From Peptoniphilus_A genitalis (GTDB lineage: Bacteria; Bacillota; Clostridia; Tissierellales; Peptoniphilaceae), in assembly GCF_949769225.1 (NCBI RefSeq), contig NZ_CATKPB010000001.1: a stretch of 64,000 nt of DNA; one strand, written 5' to 3'. A program made the translations under genes and the position numbers. Position 1 is the first letter of the stretch; every line of letters begins with the position of its first letter. The notes beneath the pieces were generated by a model. That model was given only the letters and a program-made list of their open reading frames with translations. It was not told the origin of the DNA and ran no database searches. Below, one piece after another: positions 1-9,237 of the stretch.

Positions 1-428
1 GGATCAGTCTTAAAGGCCTCAACTTCAATACCAAGTTGTTGGAAAACTGTCCTATAGTTTGTGTAGAAGGGATCAGTTGTTAGAACTTCGTCGCCTTCGT
101 CACAAATTGTTTGAAAGGTAAACACAAGGGCCTCGCTGGCACCGTCAGTGATATAGATGTCCTTGGCATCAAAATTTATTCCCCTGTTTTTGTAATATTT
201 AGCAGTTGCCTCCCTAAGTTCAATGAGTCCTTGGGCATGGGCATAAGGAAGAGGTCCCTTTTTTACATCTCTAAAGGTCTCAAAATAAACATCTGGCACT
301 TCAACGTCTGGTGCCCCAATGTTTAATTCGTAAATTTTTATTCCCCTTGCCTTTGCAGCATCTGCATAGGGTGTCAACTTCCTAACTGCTGAATATTCTA
401 CTTCTTGAATTCTCTTTGATAATTTCAT
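1..428 (-). CDS. PLP-dependent aminotransferase, class I/II (N-terminal part, cut by window edge)
   Basis: Only the first 142 codons are in the window; the rest lies before position 1. The protein starts MKLSKRIQEVEYS and carries fold-type I aminotransferase landmarks: an N-terminal NIGAPD motif, the YAHAQGL-IELREA segment, the phosphate-binding TDGASEAL motif near residue 100 and PFYTNYR near residue 120. This is the aspartate/aromatic aminotransferase group, which moves an amino group between an amino acid and a 2-oxo acid through pyridoxal phosphate. The substrate cannot be read from this fragment, and the catalytic lysine is outside the window. A GGGAG ribosome site lies 5-6 bases before the ATG. 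It is the last gene of a minus-strand run after the DnaD- and DnaI-like genes, separated from the latter by 25 bases, so co-transcription is likely. Confidence 0.85.
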   Translation of the reverse strand, partial: MKLSKRIQEVEYSAVRKLTPYADAAKARGIKIYELNIGAPDVEVPDVYFETFRDVKKGPLPYAHAQGLIELREATAKYYKNRGINFDAKDIYITDGASEALVFTFQTICDEGDEVLTTDPFYTNYRTVFQQLGIEVEAFKTD

Positions 429-453
429 GTTTTCTCCCTTCAATCCCTCTATC

Positions 454-1410
454 TCATTGCCATCTTAAGTCTGGTCCAAAAAATTTAATTGGAACAAATT
501 TTTGAAAAACTCTTGAAAAGACCCTGTCTGTGTAGGTCTCTGACAATTCCTTAGGCGACAAGTTTGTAGAAATTAATGTCTTCTTGCCACGTAAAAGTCT
601 CGTGTTTATAATGTTAAAAATCTCTGAAGCCGTAAAAGAATTTACAAACTCAATTCCCAAGTCATCAACTATTAAGAGGTCCGCCTCAAAATAAAGATTG
701 TACTTGTCATCTTCTATATTTTTAAACTTTCTATCTTCTATTGTCTTTAAAATCTCATAGGCTGTTTGATAAATTACTATGACGTCGCTCTTTATAAGTT
801 CTGCCGCAATGCAATTTAGAAGAAAGGTCTTGCCTTGACCTGTTGGTCCCCAAAGGAGAAGGTTTAAATCATTTTCTTCCTTGAAGTCCCTGATGTATTT
901 TTTAGAAATCGCCAAAATATTTCTCATATTTTCTCTTGGCGACATTTCATACTTTTCATAAACTTTTTCAGAAAAGACATTTAAGTCAAACTTGTCAAAG
1001 TTCTCCTTGTCTAGCATATAGGAAATTGAGGACATGTCGTATAATTCAGATACAATTAACTTCTTGAGGCAGTGGCACTTCTCGTCATCTTCATTTATGC
1101 CAGTGTCGTGGCAGTCCTTGCAAGTATAAATTTCTTCTAAGTAGTCTCTTGGATAGCCATTCTTTTCAAGATAGTCCATCTTCTGTATCTTTAAATTGTA
1201 AATTTTTTCTGATGCCTCAAGAGACTTGTCAGCATCTGGATTTGTTATCTGATCCATAGAGGCCCTAAGGGCAATGTCCCTTATTAGGCCATCAATTTGC
1301 CTAACTTCAGGAATTTTTTTATAAATTTCCTCTAGTCTTTTCTCGTGGACTTCAGAATTTTTTCTCCTCAATTCTTCATAATAATTACTTATCTTTGCCG
1401 TCAGTTCCAT
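454..1410 (-). CDS. dnaI: DnaI/DnaC-type helicase-loader AAA+ ATPase
   Basis: This 318-residue protein is a primosomal helicase loader, expected to place the replicative helicase on DNA together with the DnaD-like protein encoded just upstream. The N-terminal half is helical and has a zinc-type cluster (Cys97, Cys100, Cys112, Cys114, in CKDCHDTG and KCHC). The C-terminal AAA+ domain shows Walker A GPTGQGKT (188-195), Walker B LLIVDDLG (245-252), the sensor STN (281-283) and a basic C-terminal stretch with candidate arginine fingers (RVFSRVF). A GTG lies 9 bases further upstream, but the ATG at 1410 has an AGGTG ribosome site at good spacing and is preferred. The start overlaps the end of the dnaD-like gene by 26 bases, which suggests translational coupling. 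In Bacillus the homologue is called dnaI; the symbol is used by similarity. Confidence 0.87.
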   Translation of the reverse strand: MELTAKISNYYEELRRKNSEVHEKRLEEIYKKIPEVRQIDGLIRDIALRASMDQITNPDADKSLEASEKIYNLKIQKMDYLEKNGYPRDYLEEIYTCKDCHDTGINEDDEKCHCLKKLIVSELYDMSSISYMLDKENFDKFDLNVFSEKVYEKYEMSPRENMRNILAISKKYIRDFKEENDLNLLLWGPTGQGKTFLLNCIAAELIKSDVIVIYQTAYEILKTIEDRKFKNIEDDKYNLYFEADLLIVDDLGIEFVNSFTASEIFNIINTRLLRGKKTLISTNLSPKELSETYTDRVFSRVFQKFVPIKFFGPDLRWQ

Positions 1411-2398
1411 AATCAACACCTAGCTTTTTAAAACCCTCTTTTTGTTTTCTCATGGCAACATCAAAGAGGTCGTCTTCTGAATAATTTGCTGTTATTTGCT
1501 TAAAGTTGTGAAAGGCTGTGGGCTTTCTCTTCTTTTTCTTTTGATCCTTTTCCTCAACATCTTCAGGTGACTTTATATCCAAGTCCTTCCACTTCATGAG
1601 GATAGCATCAACATAATTGACATTGGGCTTGGAAATCTTCGAAGTCCTCTTGCAGGCCTCCAAGATTAAGTCTTTAGAAAATTTAAATTCATCAAACCAG
1701 GAGTTGATGATGTTAAAGTCAACTTGACTAAACTGCTTGTCCACTCCAATGTATCGCATGATTTTCTTGTACCTATAATATTTTATGTCGTGCTCAATGT
1801 AGGACTGCTCAACATCTTCCATGGTCCTGATGTTGTCTCTGGACCAGTTTCTCACAACTTGCTCTACATAGGATATATTATAAATTCCTTTGATCTCTGT
1901 TGTGTAGAAGAAGGCCTCCTCAATTAAATCGGCAGGCATATTGTAGGCTGTGATCCAATTTATTATGTCGATTTTCTTCATAGGGGCAATGGGCTCCCTC
2001 ATGAGGAACTCTGCCCTAGTAAGTAGGTTGGCATAGGTTGGGTTTGCCACAACTTCTGAATAACCCTTGTCTTTTTTCTTTTCCTCTGCCTTTAGGTTGT
2101 AGACATTTTTGATGTAGAGTTCCTTAAGGTTTACAAACTTAAGCTTGTCGTCTTCTATTTCAACTATGCCCATCTTCTTCCAATAGGCCCATGCCCTATT
2201 GACATCGGACTCAAGAATACCAAGATAATCGGCGAGCTTTTCGTTAGTAATATCAGTCCTATTTTCCTTGGCAAACTTATAACCCAAGAGATAAACTTTT
2301 ACAAACTCGCCATTGGCTCCTGGCATAAAATCATTTATAAAAATATTCTCAATGGAAGTTTCTCCAAGGTCGTATTTATTATTTTCAAGTAAAAACAT
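1385..2398 (-). CDS. DnaD/DnaB-like replication initiation protein
   Basis: A 337-residue primosome protein of the DnaB/DnaD family. Residues 1 to about 100 look like the winged-helix N-terminal domain (KLADYLGILESDVNRAW). Two copies of the DDBH2-type helical domain follow: one around residues 125-195 ending in YVEQVVRNW, one around 225-290 ending in YVDAILMKWKDL. These W-terminated helices are the family signature. A lysine-rich linker and short tail follow. Two DDBH2 domains is the arrangement of Bacillus DnaB rather than of the shorter DnaD, so the exact equivalence is left open. The ATG follows the acetyltransferase stop by 3 bases and has no strong ribosome site of its own, which fits coupled translation. 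The helicase-loader gene overlaps its 3' end. Confidence 0.8.
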   Translation of the reverse strand: MFLLENNKYDLGETSIENIFINDFMPGANGEFVKVYLLGYKFAKENRTDITNEKLADYLGILESDVNRAWAYWKKMGIVEIEDDKLKFVNLKELYIKNVYNLKAEEKKKDKGYSEVVANPTYANLLTRAEFLMREPIAPMKKIDIINWITAYNMPADLIEEAFFYTTEIKGIYNISYVEQVVRNWSRDNIRTMEDVEQSYIEHDIKYYRYKKIMRYIGVDKQFSQVDFNIINSWFDEFKFSKDLILEACKRTSKISKPNVNYVDAILMKWKDLDIKSPEDVEEKDQKKKKRKPTAFHNFKQITANYSEDDLFDVAMRKQKEGFKKLGVDYGTDGKDK

Positions 2399-2401
2399 AT
2401 T

Positions 2402-2974
2402 TCACCAATCTCTTTCCAGATCTAAGTCCATCTTTATAGCATAGTTAAAAGTCTTGTTTAAAATTATCTTAAAGGAAGACTTGTTTTCATAAAAGTCAGG
2501 AAGGCTTTCATCGTAGTTTCCATTGGGAAACTTCATGAGAAAGCTGTATCTCTTTTTAAAGCCAAGCTCTTCATAACATCTTATTGCCCTCTTGTTGTAG
2601 TGGGCTGCAAATAAAAATATTTTCTTGAAGCCTCTTTCCTTTAAGTAAGTGAGGAAGAGCTCAAGTATCCTTTTGCCAATCCCCATGTCTATGTAGTTGG
2701 GATCTAATACAATGCCAAGCTCTGCCTTCTTTAAAATTTTATTTATATTTTTAAGAGACAAGTAGCCAATAATTTTTTCATCGCTTTGGATTACAAAATA
2801 TTCTGATAGAGGCCTTCTCGTCTTCCACTTAAACCACTCTATTATATCTTCTTCAGACTCTTCAATAAAATTATACTCCAAAAAAAGTGGCGATTCATGA
2901 CGTCCCCAATTTCTAAAAGTAAAGACATCTCTTAAGTTCATCTTCCTAAAACTAAGGTCTGGATAATTTTCCAT
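2402..2974 (-). CDS. GNAT-family N-acetyltransferase
   Basis: A 190-residue GNAT protein that would transfer an acetyl group from acetyl-CoA to an unidentified amine. The fold is visible in order: an N-terminal strand (LSFRKMNLRDV), a central YFVIQSDEKIIGYL, the ELGIVLDPNY strand, the acetyl-CoA loop region DMGIGKRILE, and a C-terminal AIRCYEELGFKKR motif typical of the family. A longer reading exists, but the ATG at 2974 sits 6 bases behind an AAAGGAGG ribosome site and gives a normal GNAT length. It opens the minus-strand run that continues into the dnaD-like and dnaI-like genes. A well-formed promoter lies immediately upstream. Confidence 0.82.
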   Translation of the reverse strand: MENYPDLSFRKMNLRDVFTFRNWGRHESPLFLEYNFIEESEEDIIEWFKWKTRRPLSEYFVIQSDEKIIGYLSLKNINKILKKAELGIVLDPNYIDMGIGKRILELFLTYLKERGFKKIFLFAAHYNKRAIRCYEELGFKKRYSFLMKFPNGNYDESLPDFYENKSSFKIILNKTFNYAIKMDLDLERDW

Positions 2975-2992
2975 AAAGAGCCTCCTTTGATT

Positions 2993-3021
2993 ATTATATA
3001 CTATTTTAACTTGTCTATAAA
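2993..3021 (-). promoter_or_regulatory. Sigma-A type promoter for the acetyltransferase-dnaD-dnaI run
   Basis: On the minus strand, a -35 TTTATA (3016-3021) is separated by 17 bases from a perfect -10 TATAAT (2993-2998), about 19 bases before the start codon region. It faces away from the Lrp gene. Confidence 0.6.
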
Positions 3022-3188
3022 GGAGTATAAGAATTTTCAAATTTATGAATAAGACTTATTCTCATTGTGCAAAAAGATAAATTTCTTAATTTACATTGTT
3101 TAAATTTCTTTAATTTTTAAGCTTTTATGATAAAATAAAGTAAGGTTATTAATAAATTTTATACAATTCGTAACAGGAGAGAATTTTT

Positions 3189-3674
3189 ATGAGAAAAAAT
3201 GACAATTTAGATGAAATTGATGTTGAGATTCTTGAGCTCTTGAGAAAGAATGGACGCATGAGCCACGAAGACATTTCAAAAAAATTGAATCTAACAAGGC
3301 CTGCTATCCATAGAAGAATATATAAAATGGAAGACGCTGGTTACATCAAGGGCTACAAGGTCCTAGTTGATTGGCAAAAGATTGGCTACAACGTGGACAC
3401 CTATGTCCTCTGCAAGGTCAACACCAACGACTTCAAGAGCCTTATCGCTAAGATAATGGGAATCCAAGATGAGAAATTTAAAATATTTGAATGCTACAGG
3501 GTCACAGGCGAACACTGTATCATGCTTAGGATTAAAACAATAAATACTTCAGACCTCACAAGGTTTTATGATATGATTTTAAAAATCGATGGTATACTTG
3601 ATACTAAAACCCTTCTTATTCTATACTCCGAAAAGGGTAATGACGAAATTTTTACAAGGGTTGATACTGAATAG
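3189..3674 (+). CDS. Lrp/AsnC-family transcriptional regulator
   Basis: A 161-residue one-domain-plus-effector regulator. Residues 5-55 form the AsnC-type helix-turn-helix (LDEIDVEILELLRKNGR, then EDISKKLNLTRPAIHRRI). Residues 65-150 form the RAM/AsnC ligand domain with alternating strands and a conserved YRVTGEHCIMLRI segment. Such proteins usually bind DNA as dimers or octamers and respond to amino acids; the ligand here is unknown. An AGGAGAG ribosome site precedes the ATG. Only 18 bases separate it from walR and no terminator is visible, so it is probably the first gene of the wal transcript, which is not the usual arrangement. Confidence 0.88.
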   Translation: MRKNDNLDEIDVEILELLRKNGRMSHEDISKKLNLTRPAIHRRIYKMEDAGYIKGYKVLVDWQKIGYNVDTYVLCKVNTNDFKSLIAKIMGIQDEKFKIFECYRVTGEHCIMLRIKTINTSDLTRFYDMILKIDGILDTKTLLILYSEKGNDEIFTRVDTE

Positions 3675-3692
3675 TTAACAAAGGATGATTTT

Positions 3693-4394
3693 ATGGAAGA
3701 AAAAATACTAGTTGTAGATGACGAATCTGCAATCTCTGATATTATAAAGTTTAATTTTGAGAAGGAAGGCTACCTTGTTGAGACAGCTTGCAATGGCAAA
3801 GAAGCTATTGCTCTTGCAAAAGAAAATAATTACGACCTAATCCTTCTCGACATAATGATGCCAAAGCTAAATGGCTTTGAAGCTCTAAGGGAAATAAGAA
3901 AAACTTCTGATGTTCCTGTCATCATGCTGACAGCAAGAGAAGAAGAAGTTGATAAGGTCTTGGGTCTTGAGCTAGGAGCAGACGACTACGTTGTAAAACC
4001 CTTCTCTATGAGGGAGCTCCTTGCAAGGGTCAAGGCCGTCCTAAGAAGGTTTGATAGCCCAGATAAGAAAGACGATTCATCTATCTTAAAGGTCATGGAT
4101 CTTGAAATTGATTTAAACAAGTACCAAGTCCTAAGGGGCGATGAGGTAATTGAACTTACCCTACGTGAGTTTGAACTCTTAAAGTTCTTGGCTTCCTACC
4201 CAGGAAGGGTCTTCTCTAGGGAAGAGCTCCTTGAAGAAGTTTGGGAGTATGAATACTATGGCGACATAAGAACAGTTGATGTTACTGTTAGAAGACTCCG
4301 TGAAAAAATCGAAGATGAGAAAAAGGGCTTTAAATACATCAAGACTAAAAGGGGAGTTGGCTATTTCTTTGCATCAGATAATGGTGAAGCCTAA
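3693..4394 (+). CDS. walR: WalR/VicR-type response regulator
   Basis: A 233-residue OmpR-family regulator, the output half of the essential wall-homeostasis two-component system. The receiver domain (1-120) has the acidic pair Asp9/Asp10, phospho-acceptor Asp53 in LLLDIMMPK, Thr80 and Lys102 in VVKPF. The winged-helix DNA-binding domain (about 130-230) has LTLREFELLKFLA, the recognition region RTVDVTVRRLREKI and the terminal KTKRGVGYFF. The assignment to WalR, not PhoP or another OmpR member, rests on the following walK-walH-walI-walJ genes. Its TAA stop overlaps the walK start by one base. Confidence 0.93.
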   Translation: MEEKILVVDDESAISDIIKFNFEKEGYLVETACNGKEAIALAKENNYDLILLDIMMPKLNGFEALREIRKTSDVPVIMLTAREEEVDKVLGLELGADDYVVKPFSMRELLARVKAVLRRFDSPDKKDDSSILKVMDLEIDLNKYQVLRGDEVIELTLREFELLKFLASYPGRVFSREELLEEVWEYEYYGDIRTVDVTVRRLREKIEDEKKGFKYIKTKRGVGYFFASDNGEA

Positions 4395-6202
4395 TGAACC
4401 ACTCCATTAAGTCCAGATTTATTTTAATTTATGTGGTCCTAGTTCTCATTTCCATGTTTATCGCATCTACCTTTATCATAGATAGACTGGAAAATGTGCA
4501 AATAGAAACTGCCACTTCCTCTATGGTTAAGACCATGGACACACTTGCCACAACAACATCGGCATTTTTTAAAGATAATAATTATAAGACTCTACCCCAG
4601 CTTGACGCAACGCTAAAAGACTGGGGTATTTCCAGTGAAGAAACTGCCTATGTAATTTCACCAGATAAGGCTCCAAAGATCCTTGCAAGTACGCAAAATA
4701 TTTCTCCCAAGGAGGCTGAAGATGCCTACTCAGTGAAATTTATCGAGCCAAAGCTTGTTATGGATGCAGCAGGAGGCAAGACTCGCGAAAAAATCGTGGA
4801 GTACAAGAACCAAGGCGACGTGGAAAAACACATTGCAAGGCCAATCTTATCTGGCGATGGAGACATCCTTGCCATAATTTATATGACCAGGAACCTAAAT
4901 TCAATTTACTCCGTAATAGAGGACTCCAAGGTAATTATTACTTACGCAACTTTGATTTCTCTTTTGACAACTTCTATACTGGGATACTTTATTGCCAACT
5001 CCATCTCTGGCCCCATCCGTACCCTCACTAAAAAGGCAAAGGCCCTTGCCAAGGGTAACTTTAACCAAAGCATTGAGGTCAAGAGCAAGGACGAAATTGG
5101 CGAGCTTGGTATGATGTTTAACTTCTTAACTAAGGAGCTCCGTGAGTCCATAGAAAAGATGGACCTTGAGAGGTCAAAGCTTGACACAATCTTCAACTAC
5201 ATGGCAGAAGGTGTCATTGCCATTGACAGGAAAAACAGACTTATCCATGCCAATTCCATTGCCAAGAAGATTTTAAATATTTCAGAGAAGGACTTTAACA
5301 GGGTCATCAACCTAAAGTCCATTAACCTATACAATATCGACTACAAAAATGAAGAGAGCCTCCGAGGGGAAGAGCTGACAAAAATTGCTAACTCCTTCTA
5401 CAAGATCAAGTACGCACCCTATAAGTCCGATGCCTTTATTAACTCTGGGCTAATTATAGTTTTGCAAGACGTAGACAAGGAGCACATGCTAGACATTATG
5501 CGTAAGGAATTTGTTGCCAATGTCTCTCACGAGTTAAAGACTCCTATAACAACTATAAAGTCCTACACTGAGACCCTACTTGATAGCGACCTTGACAAGA
5601 AATCGCAAAGAAACTTCTTAAAGATTATAGATAGGGAAAACTCCAGGATGTCTAGGATTGTTACTGACCTCTTGTATCTTTCCAACATTGACTACAACAA
5701 GGACAATCTAACTTTATCAAGCATTGACACCTATGAGTTTATAGCCGAGGCCATAGAGTCTCAATCAATCTTAATAGTTCAAAAAAATCACAAGATTGAA
5801 TTAAATATTGATATGGATATAAAAGATATTTACGCAGACAGAAGCGGAGCAGACCAAATCCTTACAAATATTATTTCCAACGCCTGCAAGTACACACCTG
5901 AAAACGGAAAAATAATTATTGATGCCACAAATAAGGGGGACCTTGTAGAGATTAAGGTAACTGACAACGGTATTGGAATCCCTAAGGAAGACCTGCCAAG
6001 GATAACTGAAAGATTTTATAGGGTTGAAAAGGGCAGGAGCAGGCAAATGGGTGGAACAGGTCTTGGTCTTTCCATTGCCAATGAGATGATAAAATCCTTT
6101 GGAGGCAGTCTAAAGGTTGATTCTGTCTTTGGAGAGGGAACTACTATTACCCTCCTCTTTAAAGCAAGCGAAGGTGATAACAATGATGAAGAACTTGCCT
6201 AA
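4394..6202 (+). CDS. walK: WalK/VicK-type sensor histidine kinase
   Basis: A 602-residue membrane kinase. The order is: first membrane helix at about 9-29, an extracellular sensing domain of about 150 residues, second membrane helix at about 181-205 (TLISLLTTSILGYFIANSI), HAMP domain to about 258, a PAS domain at about 265-360, HisKA with phospho-accepting His379 in NVSHELKTP, and a HATPase domain with N box NIISNACKYTP, G1 DNGIGIP and G2 GGTGLGLSI. This is the full WalK architecture of Firmicutes. It would phosphorylate WalR in response to wall state. The walH start lies inside its last 20 bases. Confidence 0.94.
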   Translation: MNHSIKSRFILIYVVLVLISMFIASTFIIDRLENVQIETATSSMVKTMDTLATTTSAFFKDNNYKTLPQLDATLKDWGISSEETAYVISPDKAPKILASTQNISPKEAEDAYSVKFIEPKLVMDAAGGKTREKIVEYKNQGDVEKHIARPILSGDGDILAIIYMTRNLNSIYSVIEDSKVIITYATLISLLTTSILGYFIANSISGPIRTLTKKAKALAKGNFNQSIEVKSKDEIGELGMMFNFLTKELRESIEKMDLERSKLDTIFNYMAEGVIAIDRKNRLIHANSIAKKILNISEKDFNRVINLKSINLYNIDYKNEESLRGEELTKIANSFYKIKYAPYKSDAFINSGLIIVLQDVDKEHMLDIMRKEFVANVSHELKTPITTIKSYTETLLDSDLDKKSQRNFLKIIDRENSRMSRIVTDLLYLSNIDYNKDNLTLSSIDTYEFIAEAIESQSILIVQKNHKIELNIDMDIKDIYADRSGADQILTNIISNACKYTPENGKIIIDATNKGDLVEIKVTDNGIGIPKEDLPRITERFYRVEKGRSRQMGGTGLGLSIANEMIKSFGGSLKVDSVFGEGTTITLLFKASEGDNNDEELA

Positions 6203-7523
6203 AGCAACGTCAACCTATATCCTTATAGGCCTAGTCCTCATCTTGGTCTTTCAATCAAAAAACCTCTGGCTATCCTTTGACACAAAGTCTGAGGACCAGG
6301 TTAAGATTGGCGATGTAGATGAATTCTTGCAAGAAATTTTAACTCCCCAAAGGCTTATTGCAAACTTTGGAGAGAGAGACCACTACATGACTACAAACTT
6401 AGGCTCCTACTGGAAGATGACGGGAGAAAATATTTCTGAAAAGCTACAGAAGGCAACTTCAGAAAACCTAAAACTAATTGACACAGAAGAGTACTTAAAG
6501 CTTCAAAAGCAAAAGTCCTTAGTTTTTAAATTTAACTCACCCCTATCAGGTTCTGTTTTTGTGAACTTAATTGGCGACAAGAGAAACTCCAACGACATCA
6601 ACCTAAGCGTGGACTCCATTTACATTTCCAGCCTTGGAGAAATTTATATCTCTGGTAGCAAGAATTTTTATAAACTAGTAGACATTAAAGTTGACTTTGA
6701 CATAAATGAAATTTTAGATGAAGTTAAGGCCAAGGGAATCCGTGCAGTGAACTTCTACGAGGCCTATGGGATAAAGAAGGACATCTACATTCCTGACGAG
6801 GACTACCTATCCCTTCAAAAGGTTGCCTATGTCTCTGGCTTAAGTAAGCTTGAAGAAGGTATGAAGTCCAACTTGGCTGAGAGATTTTTGGGCATCCCCA
6901 TTGACTACATCAGGGAAATGTCCGTAGATGGAAAAAATACCTATGTCTACGAAAATGAATATCTATCACTTTCTAGCGACGGTATAATCGAGTACTCCCT
7001 TGAGTCCCTCTTTGATGTCAAGTCAAGAGACCTCAACAAGTCCCTTGACAGGGCTGTAGAATTTATTGCCCAAAAGACTGGCATAAGCTCTGGGATTTAT
7101 CTTGAAAAAATTGAGCCTTGCGACTACAACGACAGTCTTGGCTACAGATTTTTCTTCAACTTAAAAGACGGTCAAATTCCCCTAGTCCTTCCTTCCAAGG
7201 ACCACAGCTTTATTGAAATCGACGTTTACTCCGAGTATGTAAAAAATTATAGGGAATACTACATTCGTAAAGATGACAACCCAATTTATAAAAAGGAAAA
7301 AATTTCTATTGAAGGCATCCACAAGATTTTAAGGAAGAATAGGAGACATTTTAATAACAAGCCTGTCATGGAGATCCTATCTTCCATAGAAAACTTAAAC
7401 CTTGTTTATTTAATTTTCTCTAGCGACGAGGCAGAGGAGCCTACCCTAGTTTATGAAATGACCTACATGGGTAACTTCTATTACTTTAATGTGGAAAATG
7501 GAAGTCTAATGATGGTGAGGTAA
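6183..7523 (+). CDS. walH: YycH (WalH) regulator of the WalRK system
   Basis: A 446-residue protein with one N-terminal membrane helix (YILIGLVLILVFQ, about residues 10-25) and a long external part. In Bacillus and relatives YycH binds WalK in the membrane and tunes its activity. The call rests mainly on position: it lies between walK and a YycI-like gene and has the same one-helix topology and a YycH-like two-domain length. A much longer upstream reading is possible, but the ATG at 6183 has an AAGGTG ribosome site and overlaps walK by only 20 bases; the next codon is also ATG. Confidence 0.82.
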   Translation: MMKNLPKATSTYILIGLVLILVFQSKNLWLSFDTKSEDQVKIGDVDEFLQEILTPQRLIANFGERDHYMTTNLGSYWKMTGENISEKLQKATSENLKLIDTEEYLKLQKQKSLVFKFNSPLSGSVFVNLIGDKRNSNDINLSVDSIYISSLGEIYISGSKNFYKLVDIKVDFDINEILDEVKAKGIRAVNFYEAYGIKKDIYIPDEDYLSLQKVAYVSGLSKLEEGMKSNLAERFLGIPIDYIREMSVDGKNTYVYENEYLSLSSDGIIEYSLESLFDVKSRDLNKSLDRAVEFIAQKTGISSGIYLEKIEPCDYNDSLGYRFFFNLKDGQIPLVLPSKDHSFIEIDVYSEYVKNYREYYIRKDDNPIYKKEKISIEGIHKILRKNRRHFNNKPVMEILSSIENLNLVYLIFSSDEAEEPTLVYEMTYMGNFYYFNVENGSLMMVR

Positions 7524-7525
7524 TT

Positions 7526-8374
7526 ATGGATTGGAATAGAATTAAAAAAATTTTAATAATTGCCCTTGTAATTGCCAACGTGGTCTTGTTTTGCTACAGC
7601 AACTACAACAAGTTTAGGATGAGAAACGAGTCTACAAGAATTGATTTTGTAAGAGAAGTCACAGCCCTCTTAAAAGAAAAAAATATTACTTTGGACACAA
7701 AGATCCCAAGAAGGAGGAGGAAGCTTCCTTCAGTCCTAGTTGCCTTTGAAACTTCATCAGAAGAAGATATCAAGGAGAGATACTTTGGAGGCAAGGGAAG
7801 GGTGGAAAGACCAAGTACTGACCTAGCAGAGATTTCTCTAGGCGACGAATATATAAACCTCGTTAACGGTCGCAGAGTCTATTATGAAAACAGGAAGGCA
7901 GAAAATAAATACGACATCAAGAGCCTAGATGAAGCTCAAAAAATTGCCAAAAAGTTTTTGTTAGACAAGAAGTACGACACAAGGGACATCTACCTAAGCT
8001 ATTACGAAGAAAGTGATGGCGAGTACATCTTGAACTACACCAAGGTCTTTGAAAACATACCTGTAGAGTCCTCTTATACCAACTTTATAATCGACAAGAG
8101 GGGGGTCATGTCTATGGATAGGCTCTGGCTCAATGTCTTAGATAAGTCTGACCAGAAGATATACTTGTCGCCTGCCCCAAGGGCCCTCCTCTCCCTGTTA
8201 AATAAGACAGACTACTATGACAAAACCATAGAAAAGATAACTCCTTGCTTTTACTTTAACCCAGAAGACCAAGGCTACATCGAAGACATCACCCGTGCAG
8301 TAAACGGTCGTGCCATACCAGGCTGGAAGGTCAAATTTTCTGACGGGGAATACACAGTTCTATCCAACTATTAA
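7526..8374 (+). CDS. walI: YycI (WalI) regulator of the WalRK system
   Basis: A 282-residue protein starting MDWNRIKKILIIALVIANVVL, which is the characteristic YycI beginning: a short cytoplasmic tip with a DW pair and one membrane helix. The external region has the repeated strand-rich pattern of the YycI/YycH fold. It begins 2 bases after walH. With WalH it is expected to form a membrane complex that modulates WalK. Its sequence outside the N-terminus is diverged, so the call leans on context and topology. Confidence 0.83.
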   Translation: MDWNRIKKILIIALVIANVVLFCYSNYNKFRMRNESTRIDFVREVTALLKEKNITLDTKIPRRRRKLPSVLVAFETSSEEDIKERYFGGKGRVERPSTDLAEISLGDEYINLVNGRRVYYENRKAENKYDIKSLDEAQKIAKKFLLDKKYDTRDIYLSYYEESDGEYILNYTKVFENIPVESSYTNFIIDKRGVMSMDRLWLNVLDKSDQKIYLSPAPRALLSLLNKTDYYDKTIEKITPCFYFNPEDQGYIEDITRAVNGRAIPGWKVKFSDGEYTVLSNY

Positions 8375-8386
8375 GGACCCCTAAGC

Positions 8387-8415
8387 TTAACAATTTTAGG
8401 TCCCTGTGTTACAAT
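8387..8415 (+). promoter_or_regulatory. Internal promoter for walJ-surE
   Basis: TTAACA (8387-8392), 17-base spacer, TACAAT (8410-8415): each hexamer matches consensus at five of six positions. An imperfect inverted repeat (GGACC at 8375-8379, GGTCC near 8398-8403) lies around the -35 without a T-run. It implies that walJ and downstream genes can be transcribed apart from walRKHI. Confidence 0.65.
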
Positions 8416-8432
8416 AAAAGTTGGAGGTTTTT

Positions 8433-9218
8433 ATGAAATTTTGCTCTTTGGCAAGTGGCTCAAGTGGCAACTGCCAATACATTGAATATAAAAATACAAA
8501 AATTATTATAGATGCTGGACTATCTGGCAAAAAAATCGAAGAGAACTTAAAAAAGATAGGCGTGAACCCCTCTGATATTGATGCAGTCTTTGTAACTCAT
8601 GAACACATAGATCACATCAAGGGAGTTGGTGTCCTATCAAGAAGACACAACTTAAAGGTCTTTTCCAACATGATGACCCTAGATGCCATGCTACCAACTG
8701 TTAAGAAGCTGGACCCAAAGAATACTTTTATCTTTGAAAATGGCAAGGCCTTCACCTTTAAGGACCTAGACATCATGCCCATATCCACCTTCCACGACTG
8801 TGCAAGTGGCTGCGGCTTTGTGATCAAGGGGGACAAAAAACTTTCTCTTCTCACAGATACAGGCTGGGTCAACCAAGAAGCCATGGAGAAAATGGAAGGG
8901 TCAGACTTAATATATCTTGAGTCCAACCACGACGTGGACATGCTAATAAATGGGACCTACCCCTATCCAACAAAACAGAGGATCCTTTCTACTAAGGGCC
9001 ACCTCTCAAACGAAAATGCAGGCGAAGTTCTTGCCATGATATTAAAAAAGAAACAAGAACAGGTAATCCTAGGTCACTTATCTACAGACAACAACTTGCC
9101 AGATCTAGCACTGAAAACAATAAATGACCTGCTTGCATCAGAACATAAAAAAGAAAACACAGACTACACCATAGATGTGGCTCCAAGATCGGACCCATCA
9201 AAAGTCTTTGAACTTTAA
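8433..9218 (+). CDS. walJ: YycJ/WalJ metallo-beta-lactamase-fold nuclease
   Basis: A 261-residue MBL-fold protein. The metal motif is THEHIDH with His56, His58, Asp60 and His61, and further ligands are expected in STFHDC, LLTDTG and LGHLS. The MKFCSLASGSSGNC start is typical of YycJ. In Bacillus-type genomes YycJ/WalJ is the last classic wal gene and is linked to DNA processing as a 5'-exonuclease-like enzyme. A TTG 12 bases upstream is in frame, but the ATG at 8433 is 5 bases from a GGAGG site. surE follows closely. Confidence 0.9.
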   Translation: MKFCSLASGSSGNCQYIEYKNTKIIIDAGLSGKKIEENLKKIGVNPSDIDAVFVTHEHIDHIKGVGVLSRRHNLKVFSNMMTLDAMLPTVKKLDPKNTFIFENGKAFTFKDLDIMPISTFHDCASGCGFVIKGDKKLSLLTDTGWVNQEAMEKMEGSDLIYLESNHDVDMLINGTYPYPTKQRILSTKGHLSNENAGEVLAMILKKKQEQVILGHLSTDNNLPDLALKTINDLLASEHKKENTDYTIDVAPRSDPSKVFEL

Positions 9219-9237
9219 TAAACAAGGGAGGAAAAAT

